Origin: Rhodosporidiobolus odoratus
Taxonomy: Eukaryota > Basidiomycota > Microbotryomycetes > Sporidiobolales > Sporidiobolaceae
Assembly (NCBI GenBank): GCA_034387635.1
Contig: JAOANU010000016.1
Coordinates: 248,001 to 312,000, forward strand
Length of the DNA: 64,000 bases
Direction of reading: 5' to 3'
Below, piece after piece: positions 45,813 to 55,738 of the stretch. Under the pieces are notes generated by a model. That model saw only the letters and a list, made by a program, of their open reading frames with translations. It was not told the origin of the DNA and searched no databases. Each line of letters begins with the position of its first letter. Positions within the stretch are counted from its first letter, which is position 1. The position numbers were made by a program, and so were the translations under genes.

Positions 45813-48800
45813 ATGCCCCAGCGCTCCGCCGCGGATCTTCTCGTCAGTCGTGTCTCCCCCTGCTCTTCGCTGGTTGAGCCCTGACCCTCTTCCCTCTCCC
45901 ATCTAGACAGTCCAGCTCGAGTCTGCTGCCACGATCAAAGATCGCCTCTCCCCCAAGTTGGCCCTGTCGACTCCACCTGCATCCTCCTTCTCTACCATCT
46001 CTGCCTCATCCGACTCGCTTCCTCCTACTACTGGAAACACATGGTCACCTTCCTCCGACGCGTATCCACCTTATGGCTCGCAGGGACGCCAGTCAAAGTC
46101 GACCCCGCCGGTTGCTAGCGGTCTTGCCGCCCCTCAGATCGTCGAATTGGGCATTGACAATGTCCCCCTCCCCAAGCTTCAGAGCAGGACCGGGACCAAC
46201 ATGAAGCAGGATGAGGACGAGGGAGAGGAAGAGACGGACGAGGAACTCGAAAATGAGCTGAATGATTTCGGGTACGGCGCAAGGCCGAGGAGGAGGAAAG
46301 AAAAGAAGGAGAGTCTGCTTGGTACGTTCGCTTCCCCGCGGCTCTTGTTCGACTGCTATGCTCCACTAACTCTTGCGGACTGTTAATAACCGCAGACATC
46401 CTAAACTCGGACCCTCCAGGCTGGATGAACTCGCCTCCCCCTCCTGCTCTTGACTTTGATCCGCCCGCCCCAGCACCTTCTCGATCCGGCACCTTCGGCA
46501 GGCGCTTCCGCGAGCGCTTCGGCGGCTCGTCCACCTCTACCACCAGCAACCCGAACGCGAACCACTCGTCGACCGAAGAAGACTCTCAAGCCGGCTTCAC
46601 GACCCTCCGTTCAAGCCGCAGCGCAGGCAACCTCCTCGGTCTCGGTAACCTCGGAAAAGGTTCACTGTCGAGCGCCAAAGCCGCCAATCGTAGCAGAGAC
46701 GACTTGGCCTTCTCTACCTCGCCCTCGGGATCTCCCTCGTTCGCCGACGCAGGCGACTTTTCTTCCTCACGTCCGAATTTCACTTCCGTTCCGCCTCGTC
46801 TCCCCAAGCTTTCAGCGAAGGACGCTGCCCCGCCCGCCACTCAGTCCAGCACGAGGGATCTCGCCGATTTCCTCCGTACCAGCGCGCCGCCCAGCAGTGG
46901 TCGACAGCCCGACTTTGACCCTCCCTCGTCCGCCTCTCTCGACAAGGAGAACTCCCTCTCGTCCCTCAAGAACACCGGAGGCATCGGTGGCGTGGGCAGG
47001 AACAGGTCCCGTTCCGCCGCTGCGACTCTGCACAAATCCCGTCCTTCTCGCTCCGGAACAGGGGGACCTGTTCGAGGTAGTCGTGAAGCCAGTTGCTCCG
47101 GAACGGGAGGAGACGCAGAGAGCGTCGACACTGCCACGACGAGTGGGGGGAATCCCTCGACTGGGGCCGGGATCATCAAAGCGGCTATGGTAAAACTTGG
47201 TGGATCCAGCTCGGGGAGACGGGCGAGTTTGACCCCCTTCAGCGCGGCGATGATGCTGTCCTCCTCCTCCTCTTCCTCAACTGCGAATGGACAGACAAGG
47301 TCTGACAGTACAGGCAGTGATGAGAAGAGCGAGGATGGGACGGGCGATATTAGGGTCGATAAAGCCCTCATGGATGGCATGTTTGGGTTGTTGGCGAAAC
47401 CTGTCCCGCCGAGGTCTTCGTCCTCTCGAACCACTTCTTCTGCGCTTTCGTCGCCTGGTACTGCCACTTCCGCCGCAGGAACGAAACCGAATCCGACCGA
47501 CTCACCCCGCGCGGCAACAAACGGACCCGGCGCGAGGGACATGGGTGTGAGGGATTTTGTCGAGATGGATGAGGGGATGCACGCCTCCTCGCCGCGGATT
47601 AATGGAAGAGGTCTGCCGATCGTTACCAGGGCGGGCGAGTTGCCGGGAATGATGTCGATTGCGCCTCTGCATTCGGGACAGAGCAACGGGTACCCGACGA
47701 GAGGGAGCAGTGTGAGTCCTAAGCTGTCGATCGGTGCCAGTGCGACCGGGTTGGTAAGGAGTGGGAGTCTGAGCAGTGAGAGTTCGCTTTCACCGTGCGT
47801 TGTTTGCCTCTTTCTCAAGACTTCTCATCCTTTCTGCCCCGTCCTTCTCTTCTCTGCCTCACTATCGCACTTACTGACGTACTTCGGTACCGTACGCCAC
47901 CACAGCCTCGGCTCCTCCCGCGTAGCCTCGCCAAACAAGCTCCCCCGCAAGCCGGTGCCCTCAACCCTCGACCCTCTCGAAGAGCTCCTCCTCGCCTCGT
48001 CCACCTCGTCAACGCGCAAACCTATCCGAGACGAGACCCTCGCCTCCCTCCTGCGTCTCCAAGAGCGAGGGGACACCAGCCCACTCGCGGTGGGTGAATC
48101 GCCTGTCAAGGGTGTGTCGAGTCCGTCGGCGGCGGAGAAACAGCAGAGGTTGGAAGAGCGGCCCAAGGAGAAGGAGAAGGAGAGGGAACGTCAAAGAGCC
48201 TCCGACGCGAAAAAGGATAGAGCGAGGGAGAGGGAGAGAGAGAGAGGCGCCTCTGCTCCTTTCACCTCCTTCGCCGTCGCTTCTGCCGACGGGAGTCCCC
48301 TAGCACCCACCTCCGACGAGCCCACCACTTCCACGAGTCCAGCTACGCCACAGTCACCTATCCCTTCGGTCTACGGTACCCCTCCCGTCACTCCTACTCC
48401 AAACAGCAGCTCCTCCCCTTCGGGCCCTACTGCTATCTCATCTCTGGTTCCCATCATCCGATCACCCTTCACCTCTGCCCCCAATCCGACGCCAAAAAAC
48501 TCGAAGCGCCCCTCAGTCGCCGCCACCCTCAAAAATGAACGCCCAACTTCTCCTCTTCCCGAAGCACCTCTTCCCGCCCCACTTGTCTCCTCCTCCGCCG
48601 ACAAAAATCGCCCTACATGCATTGTGAACGCCCCCACACCGGTGATCGCCGGCAGTCAGAGCCTAGCCAAAGCCGCCCGCCGAATCTCGTTGAATCCCAC
48701 GGGTGTCACGGCCGATTCCCCGAGCGACAGCGTCGATTCTTTCGTCGACCCTCCGCTTTCAGCCACCGCTATTGTTCCTTCATCCACCCTGTCGCCTCGA

Positions 48801-49445
48801 GTGGCCGCTACTACCGAGGCCCCTGGAGGGGACCTAAAAGCGTTAGCGGAGGAGGACTCACTTTTTGAGCTTCTCAGAGCGTTACAGGAGAGTATGAAGG
48901 CGACGGCGGACCTTCCCCTGTCCCACTGCTCCACCTCTCATCCATCAGCGATAAGGCTCGACACGACAGCTGATGGGGAGCAAGAGGGCGAGGCGAGCGT
49001 CGACATAAACGGGGTTGAGAAGGTCAATGCGATGAACCTCGTGGAAGACCTGAAGGCGTTGATCCCGGTTCTGAAGGGAATGAAGGAGGGAATGGAGATT
49101 GGGGCGAGGTTGATCGGTAAGGTCCTTGAAAGGGTCGAGGTCCACGAAATGGAGGAGAAGGTGGACGATTCCTCCCAGCCTATCCCTGCGGTTGCTACTG
49201 AGGACGTCGCTGAAGAAGGTGGAGAAGGAGACACCTGTGACGGCGCCACTCGGTCAAGGTCGACTACTTCCGACACGTTCTTCTCCAGCGCACCAGGTCA
49301 GGACAAGAAGGTCGCCGCCGGTACTGGGTCGCTCGTTCCGCCTCACCCACAACCTCAAGATGAAGAAGATCTAATGGCCTCTTCGGATGGACATCGTTTC
49401 TCGACTTTCATGAGGGAGCTCAGCCGTGGCGAGGAGTCCGCCTAG
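45813..49445 (+). CDS. Large Ser/Pro-rich disordered protein, unassigned
   Basis: Probable start ATG 45813 (MPQRSAADLL), spliced at about 45,840-45,906 to TVQLESAATIKDRLSPKLAL. Then PQIVELGIDNVPLPKL, an acidic block (DEDEGEEETDEELENEL), DFGYGARPRRRKEKKESLL, and after an intron DILNSDPPGWMNSPPPPALDF. A reading frame of about 1,000 codons (46425-49445) follows, almost entirely Ser/Thr/Pro/Gly-rich. A few possibly ordered helices stand out: LDPLEELLLASST near 47,970, DETLASLLRLQERG near 48,040, and a C-terminal helical region near 49,030-49,170 (NLVEDLKALIPVLKGMKEGMEIGARLIG). One intron at 47795-47905 is a multiple of three and stop-free. I do not recognise the family; it could be a cell-polarity or signalling scaffold, but that is speculation. 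Confidence 0.68.
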
Positions 49446-49819
49446 ACCTCTCTTCAAGGTGCTCTTCCCGTTCTTGTTTCACACTCTTCCTTCGCTTTTG
49501 CTTCGCCTATTCTCCTGTTTACCGCCGCCTGCACACGCACTCGCACTCGCACTCGCAGCTTTTGATCCCCTATCGCTCGTTATATCCCCTCTCTTCATAA
49601 CCCCGAAGTATACCCTTTCTTTCTCGTCGTCGCTTGTTTTTCGGGTTCCCCAGTATTCGGTTCAGTGTAGGTCTTTGCACTCGCAGCAAAGTACAGAAAG
49701 ACAAAAGCTCCAACGTAACGCGACAAGACGTCTGATAATGCCGGAAAAGAACAGAACAGAAACTAGCCATGCTACTCTACTCAATCCCGCCCTCGCTTCG
49801 CCATCGATGCCCTCGGGAC
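49446..49819. other. Convergent 3' intergenic region with a GCACTC microsatellite
   Basis: 374 bp between the stop of the Ser-rich gene (plus) and the GCS1 stop (minus). It contains three perfect gcactc units (49537-49554) and mostly pyrimidine-rich 3' UTR-like sequence. No gene is supported. Confidence 0.45.
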
Positions 49820-51863
49820 CTACCAACTCTCCCACTCTTCCTCCTCCTGCGTCTTCTTCGTTTCCACCGGCTTTGCCGTTGCAGCAACCGAAGCTGCCGG
49901 GGAAGCAGCCCTCCTCGCCGCTGACTGTGGCGCCAACGAGTCCCAGCTCAGATCCGTCTGCGGTGGGGGCGGAGGTGGGGGCGAAGCGACCCTAGCCCTA
50001 GTAGTCGTCGTGGCAGATGCCGCAGGCGAAGGAGAAGGCGAGTGCCGTCCCGCCCCCACAGTCGGCAAATCATGGTACCGACTAAATTCGGGACTTCCCG
50101 CCTCACTTGCCCCACCACCACCACTGAGCTGTTCATCAAAGAAATCTCCTTTACCGGGTTCTTGACCCGAATGTCCACTAGGAGCATGCATTTCCCCCAC
50201 CTGTCCGTATCCCTCACCCGCACCTCGACCTGTCGCTCGATCAACGTAACTAGCTCCAAGGTCACCGACGTCGACGCCGAGATCTCGTCGGAGGATGGTA
50301 CTGCCTTGTTCGAGGCCGGTCGAGAGGATTTGACCCCCAGATCGGGCGGCGGAACCGAGAGTCGTGACGGCGCGGTTGGAGAAGGCGCTGAGTTGGGATT
50401 GGAGGGCGGGGTCATTTGCGCGTTCGAGGGTGGGTTGCAGGACGGATCTACCAGGGACACATGGCATTAGCAGCGGCCCCGCGGAAGGTAAGACGCATGG
50501 AAGACTGAGACTAACTCGTTGACCGTCTTCCCGACAGCTCCCAGTGCCGCCCCAAGGAATCCCCATCCCTTCCCAAGCGCCCCGACCGGGTCATCCCTCA
50601 GATCTTCAAATCCAGGTAGCGCTCGACTACTAAGCGGGTTCATTGACCCACCCGAGCCCGACCCCGAAGCGGCGGGCCCTTGCGAGCCAAACCCTGCATA
50701 TTTGCCTCCCTGCGACGGAGGGAGATCGTCCCGCCTCGAGGCGTTGCTGGCGCCCATTCGAGCGAAGAAGTCTTCGTTTTGCACTTTTGACGGAAGGCCG
50801 CCGGTGGACGGTCCGGAGGAGCCGGTCGCGGGGGAGGAAGACCGGGGTGTCGAGAGGGCTGATGTGCGAGGTTTGCGAAGGAAACCGGTGGAGGGTGCGG
50901 GAGAGGCTGAGGGCTGGGGAGGGGACGAGGGGATCCAGGGACGACCTTCGGCGTCGGCGAGGAGCTGGGGGAAGAGTTGCATGTCGTCAGCAGGCGGTAT
51001 ACTTGTCGAGTCGGAGACAGAAGAAAAGTCACCTTTTCGCGGTACATTGTCGCGGTGTGAGAAGCGTACTTTCGACGGAACAATAGGTCAGCGAGTTAGG
51101 AGAGGGTTGCAGGCCACTTGATAAGCATAAGACGGACCTTCTCCGGCAAGGGCACACCTTTCCAAGCCTGCCCATTCCCTTCGAAGAACTCCCGACACTT
51201 GGCATTCCCACCCGCTTTCATACGATCGACCTGAGCTGGGGTCCACTTGTCCTGCAGCCGTAGTCTTCAGGTCAGTGCCGGGCGCAGCCGAGAGAAGAAA
51301 AGGACACGGCGCACCATGGTCAAACTCCTGACGAAACTGAGGTGAGTTCCGAGGGACCTGTGGGTGCCGGAACAGGCGAGACAGAGAGAGATACCGTAGG
51401 ATAGGGTGCACCTGCGGGAAAGACTCGGCATAAGCGGGAGTCCTCAGGATATGTGAATCTGGCAAGAAAAGGAAGAAGAGCGAAATACCGGACGCACCAT
51501 TGAGGGTGGGGGGTTCCACATTCGGCACAGGTTTTGTTGTCGCCCCTGTAGCGTGGGAAAGAATAGCGGAAGCCGCAGTGGGAGGGTCGAGGAAGGAAAG
51601 GAAGACGAGGTGGGGAGACATGAACCGTCAATCGAAGCTCAAGATACAGCTACCTACTGCCGCTCGTACATAGATGCACGGCGGCAACTGCATGTGAGCA
51701 GATGTATGACACGTACTCTTTCATCCACTATTGACATGAACAGGGTGATAAGGCGACGAGAGATGGCAGGAGAGGACAGCGAGATCAGCGTCATTCAGCG
51801 TAGGAGAAGGATGGTCAGGCGTACCTCGAGCAGCACTCCCTTTGTATCATATTCGTATGCCAT
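49820..51863 (-). CDS. GCS1: ADP-ribosylation factor GTPase-activating protein (ArfGAP1/Gcs1 type)
   Basis: Minus strand. The probable start is ATG 51863 ([13 protein letters not shown]). The zinc finger follows over several exons: [16 protein letters not shown], then [28 protein letters not shown] near 51,400-51,320. The CxxC pairs (CAEC, CLAC) bind zinc, and the Arg in THRSLG is the catalytic arginine finger. Next come [24 protein letters not shown] and [11 protein letters not shown], all typical of ArfGAP. The remainder is Ser/Gly/Pro-rich with GKYAGFGS near 50,700 (the motif shared by Gcs1/ArfGAP1 proteins) and helical stretches ([38 protein letters not shown]) that may sense membrane curvature. 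It ends in EEEEWESW, a C-terminal W-based coatomer-binding style (family knowledge). The intron between the first and second exon (51,820-51,560) is not resolved. Role: Arf1 inactivation in Golgi COPI traffic. Confidence 0.9.
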
Positions 51864-52159
51864 CCTAACGTGGTGTGTGAGTGTAGTTTGTAGGAAGGCT
51901 CGGTTTGGTGACGGCGATCTATCGTTCCCGCGTTGATACAAGGCGGCAAGGCTTGGGGCGGAAAGCAGTAGCTAATCTCGAGGGCGCAGGGGTGCACAGC
52001 GAGGTCGGTGGCCTTGAATGAGGCGCGAGGTAGTGGGGAAACAGACACCTTGGCTCGCGGGAGAAGGTCGACCGTGACAAGCCTATGTAGTCTTTCCAGC
52101 GTCCCCTAGTGCTCTCTGACAGCCCAAGGAGATCTACCATACTGTGCAGTTCGCCTGAT

Positions 52160-53337
52160 CTATGCCGCCGCAACCCCGACCAGTTTTCCTTCTCCCTGCG
52201 AAACAGCACCCGAGATCGCTTCTCCCTTCCTCGCAAACTGCAAGTCCAGTCAAAAACCATCAGCATCTGGTCTATACGTCAGGGCAGACAGGGAAAAGGA
52301 GGGAAACTCTCAACGCACCGCCTGCAAATACTCGACACCTCCACTAAACACACTCTCATCCTCCCCACCCAACAAGTGTGCAGGTCGACTCTCCACCGGC
52401 GCCCAAATACCTGACTCGGCTCTCACTCCCACTGCCGGCTGCCCAACCGCGCCCGGTCCTCCGGCACTCGCGAACGAGTTCTGAATCTCTCTCGCATCAA
52501 CCCATTCGTCGAGGACGCGTTCTTCAATGGCGAGGGTGCGGTCGAGTTCGCCGAAGAAGATGCCACCGTGGGATTGGGCTTGGAGGAGCGCGGAACGGGA
52601 GGCGGATTCGTGCTCGGAACGGAGGGTGCGGAATTGAGAGATGCCATGGGGGTAGGCTTTGGAGAGAGGCAGCGAGTGGGACTGGACGAGGTTGAGGATG
52701 AACGCGATGCAGCTGCAAACACAAGAGCGTTAGTGAGGACGGATACGCGGAAGGAAAAAGGAGCTTTGCGGGCGTACTCTTCTGCGGTAGGAACAGTCGT
52801 TCGCTGGCTCAACTCGGTCCACTCCTCCCCTTGCGGTCCTCCCACTTCAGTGACCTTTTCTCCCTCGACGAGACTGACAGGCCTGTATGCCTCGAACGGA
52901 TGGTCGGCAAAGAACCTTCGGCGAATGTCATCCTCCGGGAAGACGATGGACCAAGGCCGCGGGTTCCTCGTGTTGGCGGCGCGAGGAGGCTTCCGGCGGG
53001 CGTCTCGAGAGTTTGCCGGTGCTTGCGATGAAGCACCTGACGGGTCGAGGAGGGCTGCGTCTTCCTGAGCGGTGAGGCGAATGCCGGCGTCGAGCTTGTC
53101 CTTGGCTTGCTGGTAGAGGCTACGGGAATCGGGTTGACTGGCTCGCGAGGGTGTACGGCGAGCCCGAGTAGGCAAGTCACCGTCTTCGCGTGCGGGGAAA
53201 GAGCGGACGAGGGACGGAGCTGGAGGATGAGCGAGGAGAGGGTAGAATGCGGGAGGAGGGGATTTCAGGAAGGCGCCTGACTTGAGTTGTCGCCCTAGTG
53301 TGGCAGGAATCTGGGTAGCTGACTTTCTAGCGTTCAT
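52160..53337 (-). CDS. RSM25: Mitochondrial small-subunit ribosomal protein mS23 (Rsm25)
   Basis: ATG 53337 (MNARKSATQIPATLGRQLKSG) gives a basic, presequence-like N-terminus. mS23 features: LYQQAKDKLDAGIRLTAQEDAAL, RPWSIVFPEDDIRRRFFADHPFEAYRP and EEWTELSQRTTVPTAEE. An intron (about 52,777-52,710) then leads into IAFILNLVQSHSLPLSKAYPHGISQFRTLRSE, ESASRSALLQAQSHGG, RTLAIEERVLDEWVDAREIQ and VFSGGVEYLQA. An unspliced shadow frame runs through this intron with a wrong Ser-rich tail. The C-terminus is either a stop just after EYLQAVR (near 52,310) or, with one more intron, a final short exon ending at TAG 52160. The coordinates give the longer option. Role: component of the mitochondrial 37S subunit. 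Confidence 0.85.
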
Positions 53338-53509
53338 TCGAGTGTATTGCTAGTGTCTCGGGTTCAAGAGGAAAGAGTGAATTAAGCGGAGGGAATCTTT
53401 GTTGACCTCGTCTAACTCGCTTGTAGCTGCATAGACTAGTCAGACACGCGTTGGCGTTGGACTCGCACCACCGGCATATCAATCCCCTCTTCCTTGCAAT
53501 CAGCTCGAC
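53338..53509. promoter_or_regulatory. Bidirectional promoter, RSM25 / EMP24
   Basis: Only 172 bp separate the two divergent ATGs, so both promoters must overlap. No TATA box is obvious. Confidence 0.45.
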
Positions 53510-54563
53510 ATGCGACTTCTTCCAGTCTCCCTCATCGTCGCGTGGGCTGCTCTCACCGCACACGCCCACACCGTTGACTTGGATGCTGGCTCAAAGGACT
53601 GCTTCTTCGAGGACCTGCATACAGAGGACAAGGTGCGCCTCTCTCCTGCCGTTCCCCGTTCACTCCAGCTGACCCGACTTTCCGCCCCCACCCGACTTCC
53701 CTTTCTCCCGTACCCTCGCTCCTTCCCAATGGGTGAACCTATGCAGATGACCGTCACCTACCAAGTAGCCGGAGGAGGTCACCTCGACGTCGACTTCAAG
53801 CTCACCGGACCAAATAACCGACTCATGAACGAGCAGAAAAAGAAGGACACGGGAACCTACTCCTTTACCGCTGACACCGATGGGAGGTACACCTATTGCT
53901 TCTCGAATGAGATGAGTACTGTCAGTGGCAAGACTGTCAGGTTAGTCAATTCCTCCCCTTGTACCCATCGTTCTGACTTGCTAGGCGGAAAGCTGGCTTT
54001 CTCCGCACATGGTACTGACAACAATGGCCTGACTTGCTGCAGCTTCAACGTGCACGGCGTCATGTATGTCGAGGACGATGGTGCGTAACTCCCTCCTGGT
54101 CGTACACGCCCGCGGCCGACTGACGATTTCCTGCATGTCTTCGTTTTCCGCATCCGTTCTTTCCTACGCTCGCCCACATGCCCCGCTCCGAACACTGTCA
54201 CCACGCTCATATTCTTCGATCCAGGTCACACTGCACCAATCGAGCGAGAGATCCGGGCACTCTCAGCCGCCCTTGAAGCCGTCAAAGACGAGCAAGAATA
54301 CATTGTCGTCCGCGAACGATTGCATCGGGACAGTGCGTTCTTTCCCTCTCTCCCGCAGTCACCTCCGCCTACTGACAAAGTCTCCTCACGTCTTTGCTCC
54401 GCCATCTCTCAAAACTCGGTTGACACTGGTGACATCAGCCGCCGAATCCACCAACGACCGCGTCAAGTACTGGTCCATCGTTCAAACCCTCATGCTCTTT
54501 GGCGTGTGCGGCTGGCAGATCTTCTACCTCAAGCGGTTCTTCGAGGTCAAGCGGGTAGTATAG
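53510..54563 (+). CDS. EMP24: p24-beta cargo receptor (Emp24/TMED2)
   Basis: Five exons: 53510-53632, 53747-53940, 54043-54080, 54225-54332 and 54439-54563. They total 588 bp and give 195 residues, with all junctions in frame. Signal peptide MRLLPVSLIVAWAALTAHA, then the GOLD domain with two conserved Cys (KDCFFEDL and TYCFSNEMSTVSGKTV). A luminal coiled coil follows (IEREIRALSAALEAVKDEQEYIVVRERLHRD), then one transmembrane segment (SIVQTLMLFGVCGWQIFYL). The cytosolic tail KRFFEVKRVV carries the FF COPII/COPI-binding pair typical of p24-beta. p24 proteins cycle between ER and Golgi and select cargo such as GPI-anchored proteins (family knowledge). Length and tail identify the beta subfamily. 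Confidence 0.95.
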
Positions 54564-55738
54564 GCGCAATATCAGGAATGGTGCGTCTTGCTCATTTCCC
54601 GTCAGACCTCCCTCAGTCTCGGCAATTGACCGATTCACACGTTTGCAGCTCTCCTGGTAGCTCCGATGATTCCCGCATGATTTTCGACCTTTCCTACGCG
54701 CGTGAGAAGGGTTTCGATCCGGGGGACGAAGTGATCGTTCACTTTGCGCCGCACAGCGGCCGAGTTCCTCCCCCCTGTAATTTCCTTGTAACTATTTCGT
54801 CGTACTTTGTCCGCATCCTTCTGCGCGGACTAGTCACCCAATCATAAGTCGTTGCAGTGTGCGAGGGATTTACTAGCATGTGAGAGTGGCGGAGGAGAAA
54901 AGGAAGAGCCACTCGAAACAAGCAGCTGCGGTTGCGTCGCTCGTCATACACCTCTCTGCGATTCAGGAAAGTATGGCGATACATCACCTCGCCAGCTTGG
55001 CGTGAAGCAGCTACACCGGCGCCTACCTCCTCAGTCCGCCGCGTTCTCCCAACTCGACCTCCCCTCCGGCACGTCGCTATACTGACCCCTCCTTTACCCT
55101 GCGCACCGGCGGACTGTGCCGGGCACGTGGCCGCGTAAGAGTCGCTGGAGAGCGGCCGTGTCGCGTCGGCTTTGCTGAGGACCCGTCGACGGTGGCTGTT
55201 GGAGTTGTGAGGCGGAGTACCGGCAGCGCAGAAAGGGCGCCGCCAGGCTCAAATCGAGGCAGAGAATGCGTAGGAGCCTTATATGGTACGTCCTCTGCTC
55301 TGCAGTCTCGCGTGGTGATGGAGCAGCTCTGTCGGATCCGAGCGGGAAGTGGGGAAGTCAAGGCGGAATTGAACTCACCTGGATTTGCCCTGCAGTACTG
55401 GCCGTCGTAACGAGTCACCTGGAAAGCGCCCAACCTATGCTTCACCTCGAGATCCAGTCGCTCCGGAAGAAGTGGAAGGGAAACGATGTTCAACTTGCTC
55501 TTCGCTTCGTCGTCTGCCTCGTGCAAAGCCGTCGATCAATGTCCTACTTGTCAGGAGTCAATGCCCCAATCCACCCCTAACCCCTAATCAACTTCGGCTT
55601 CTTAGAGCAGCGTCGCACGACGACGCTATGCTCCGGACCTGAGCCGGAACAGGCTCTTATGTGCTGTCCTGACTGGAGAAGCCACCAAGGTTGTTGGTTT
55701 GAGTGGGAAGAAGAACGGGGCATTGAGGAGAAGGGGAC
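54564..55738. other. Intergenic region, no clear gene
   Basis: About 1.2 kb. The 5' part is probably the EMP24 3' UTR. A 104-codon ATG-initiated ORF at 55266-55580 has no recognisable motif and a Trp/Arg-rich composition; I do not call it. A CACGTG site lies near 55,123. No tRNA or repeat seen. Confidence 0.4.

Noticed and set aside
46841..47818. 325-codon minus-strand ORF inside the Ser-rich gene
   Set aside because: Complement of Ser/Pro-rich codons; no motif, no ATG-supported start in good context, and it crosses the intron boundary of the plus-strand gene.
52423..53337. 304-codon uninterrupted frame for the mS23 gene
   Set aside because: The frame passes through an intron; downstream of it the mS23-like sequence (ILNLVQSHSLPLSKAYPHG) is in another frame, so the unspliced version is wrong from about residue 195 on.
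55266..55580. 104-codon ATG-started ORF
   Set aside because: Trp/Arg/Ser-rich with no hydrophobic or domain pattern. It could be a tiny gene, but nothing in the sequence supports it beyond length.
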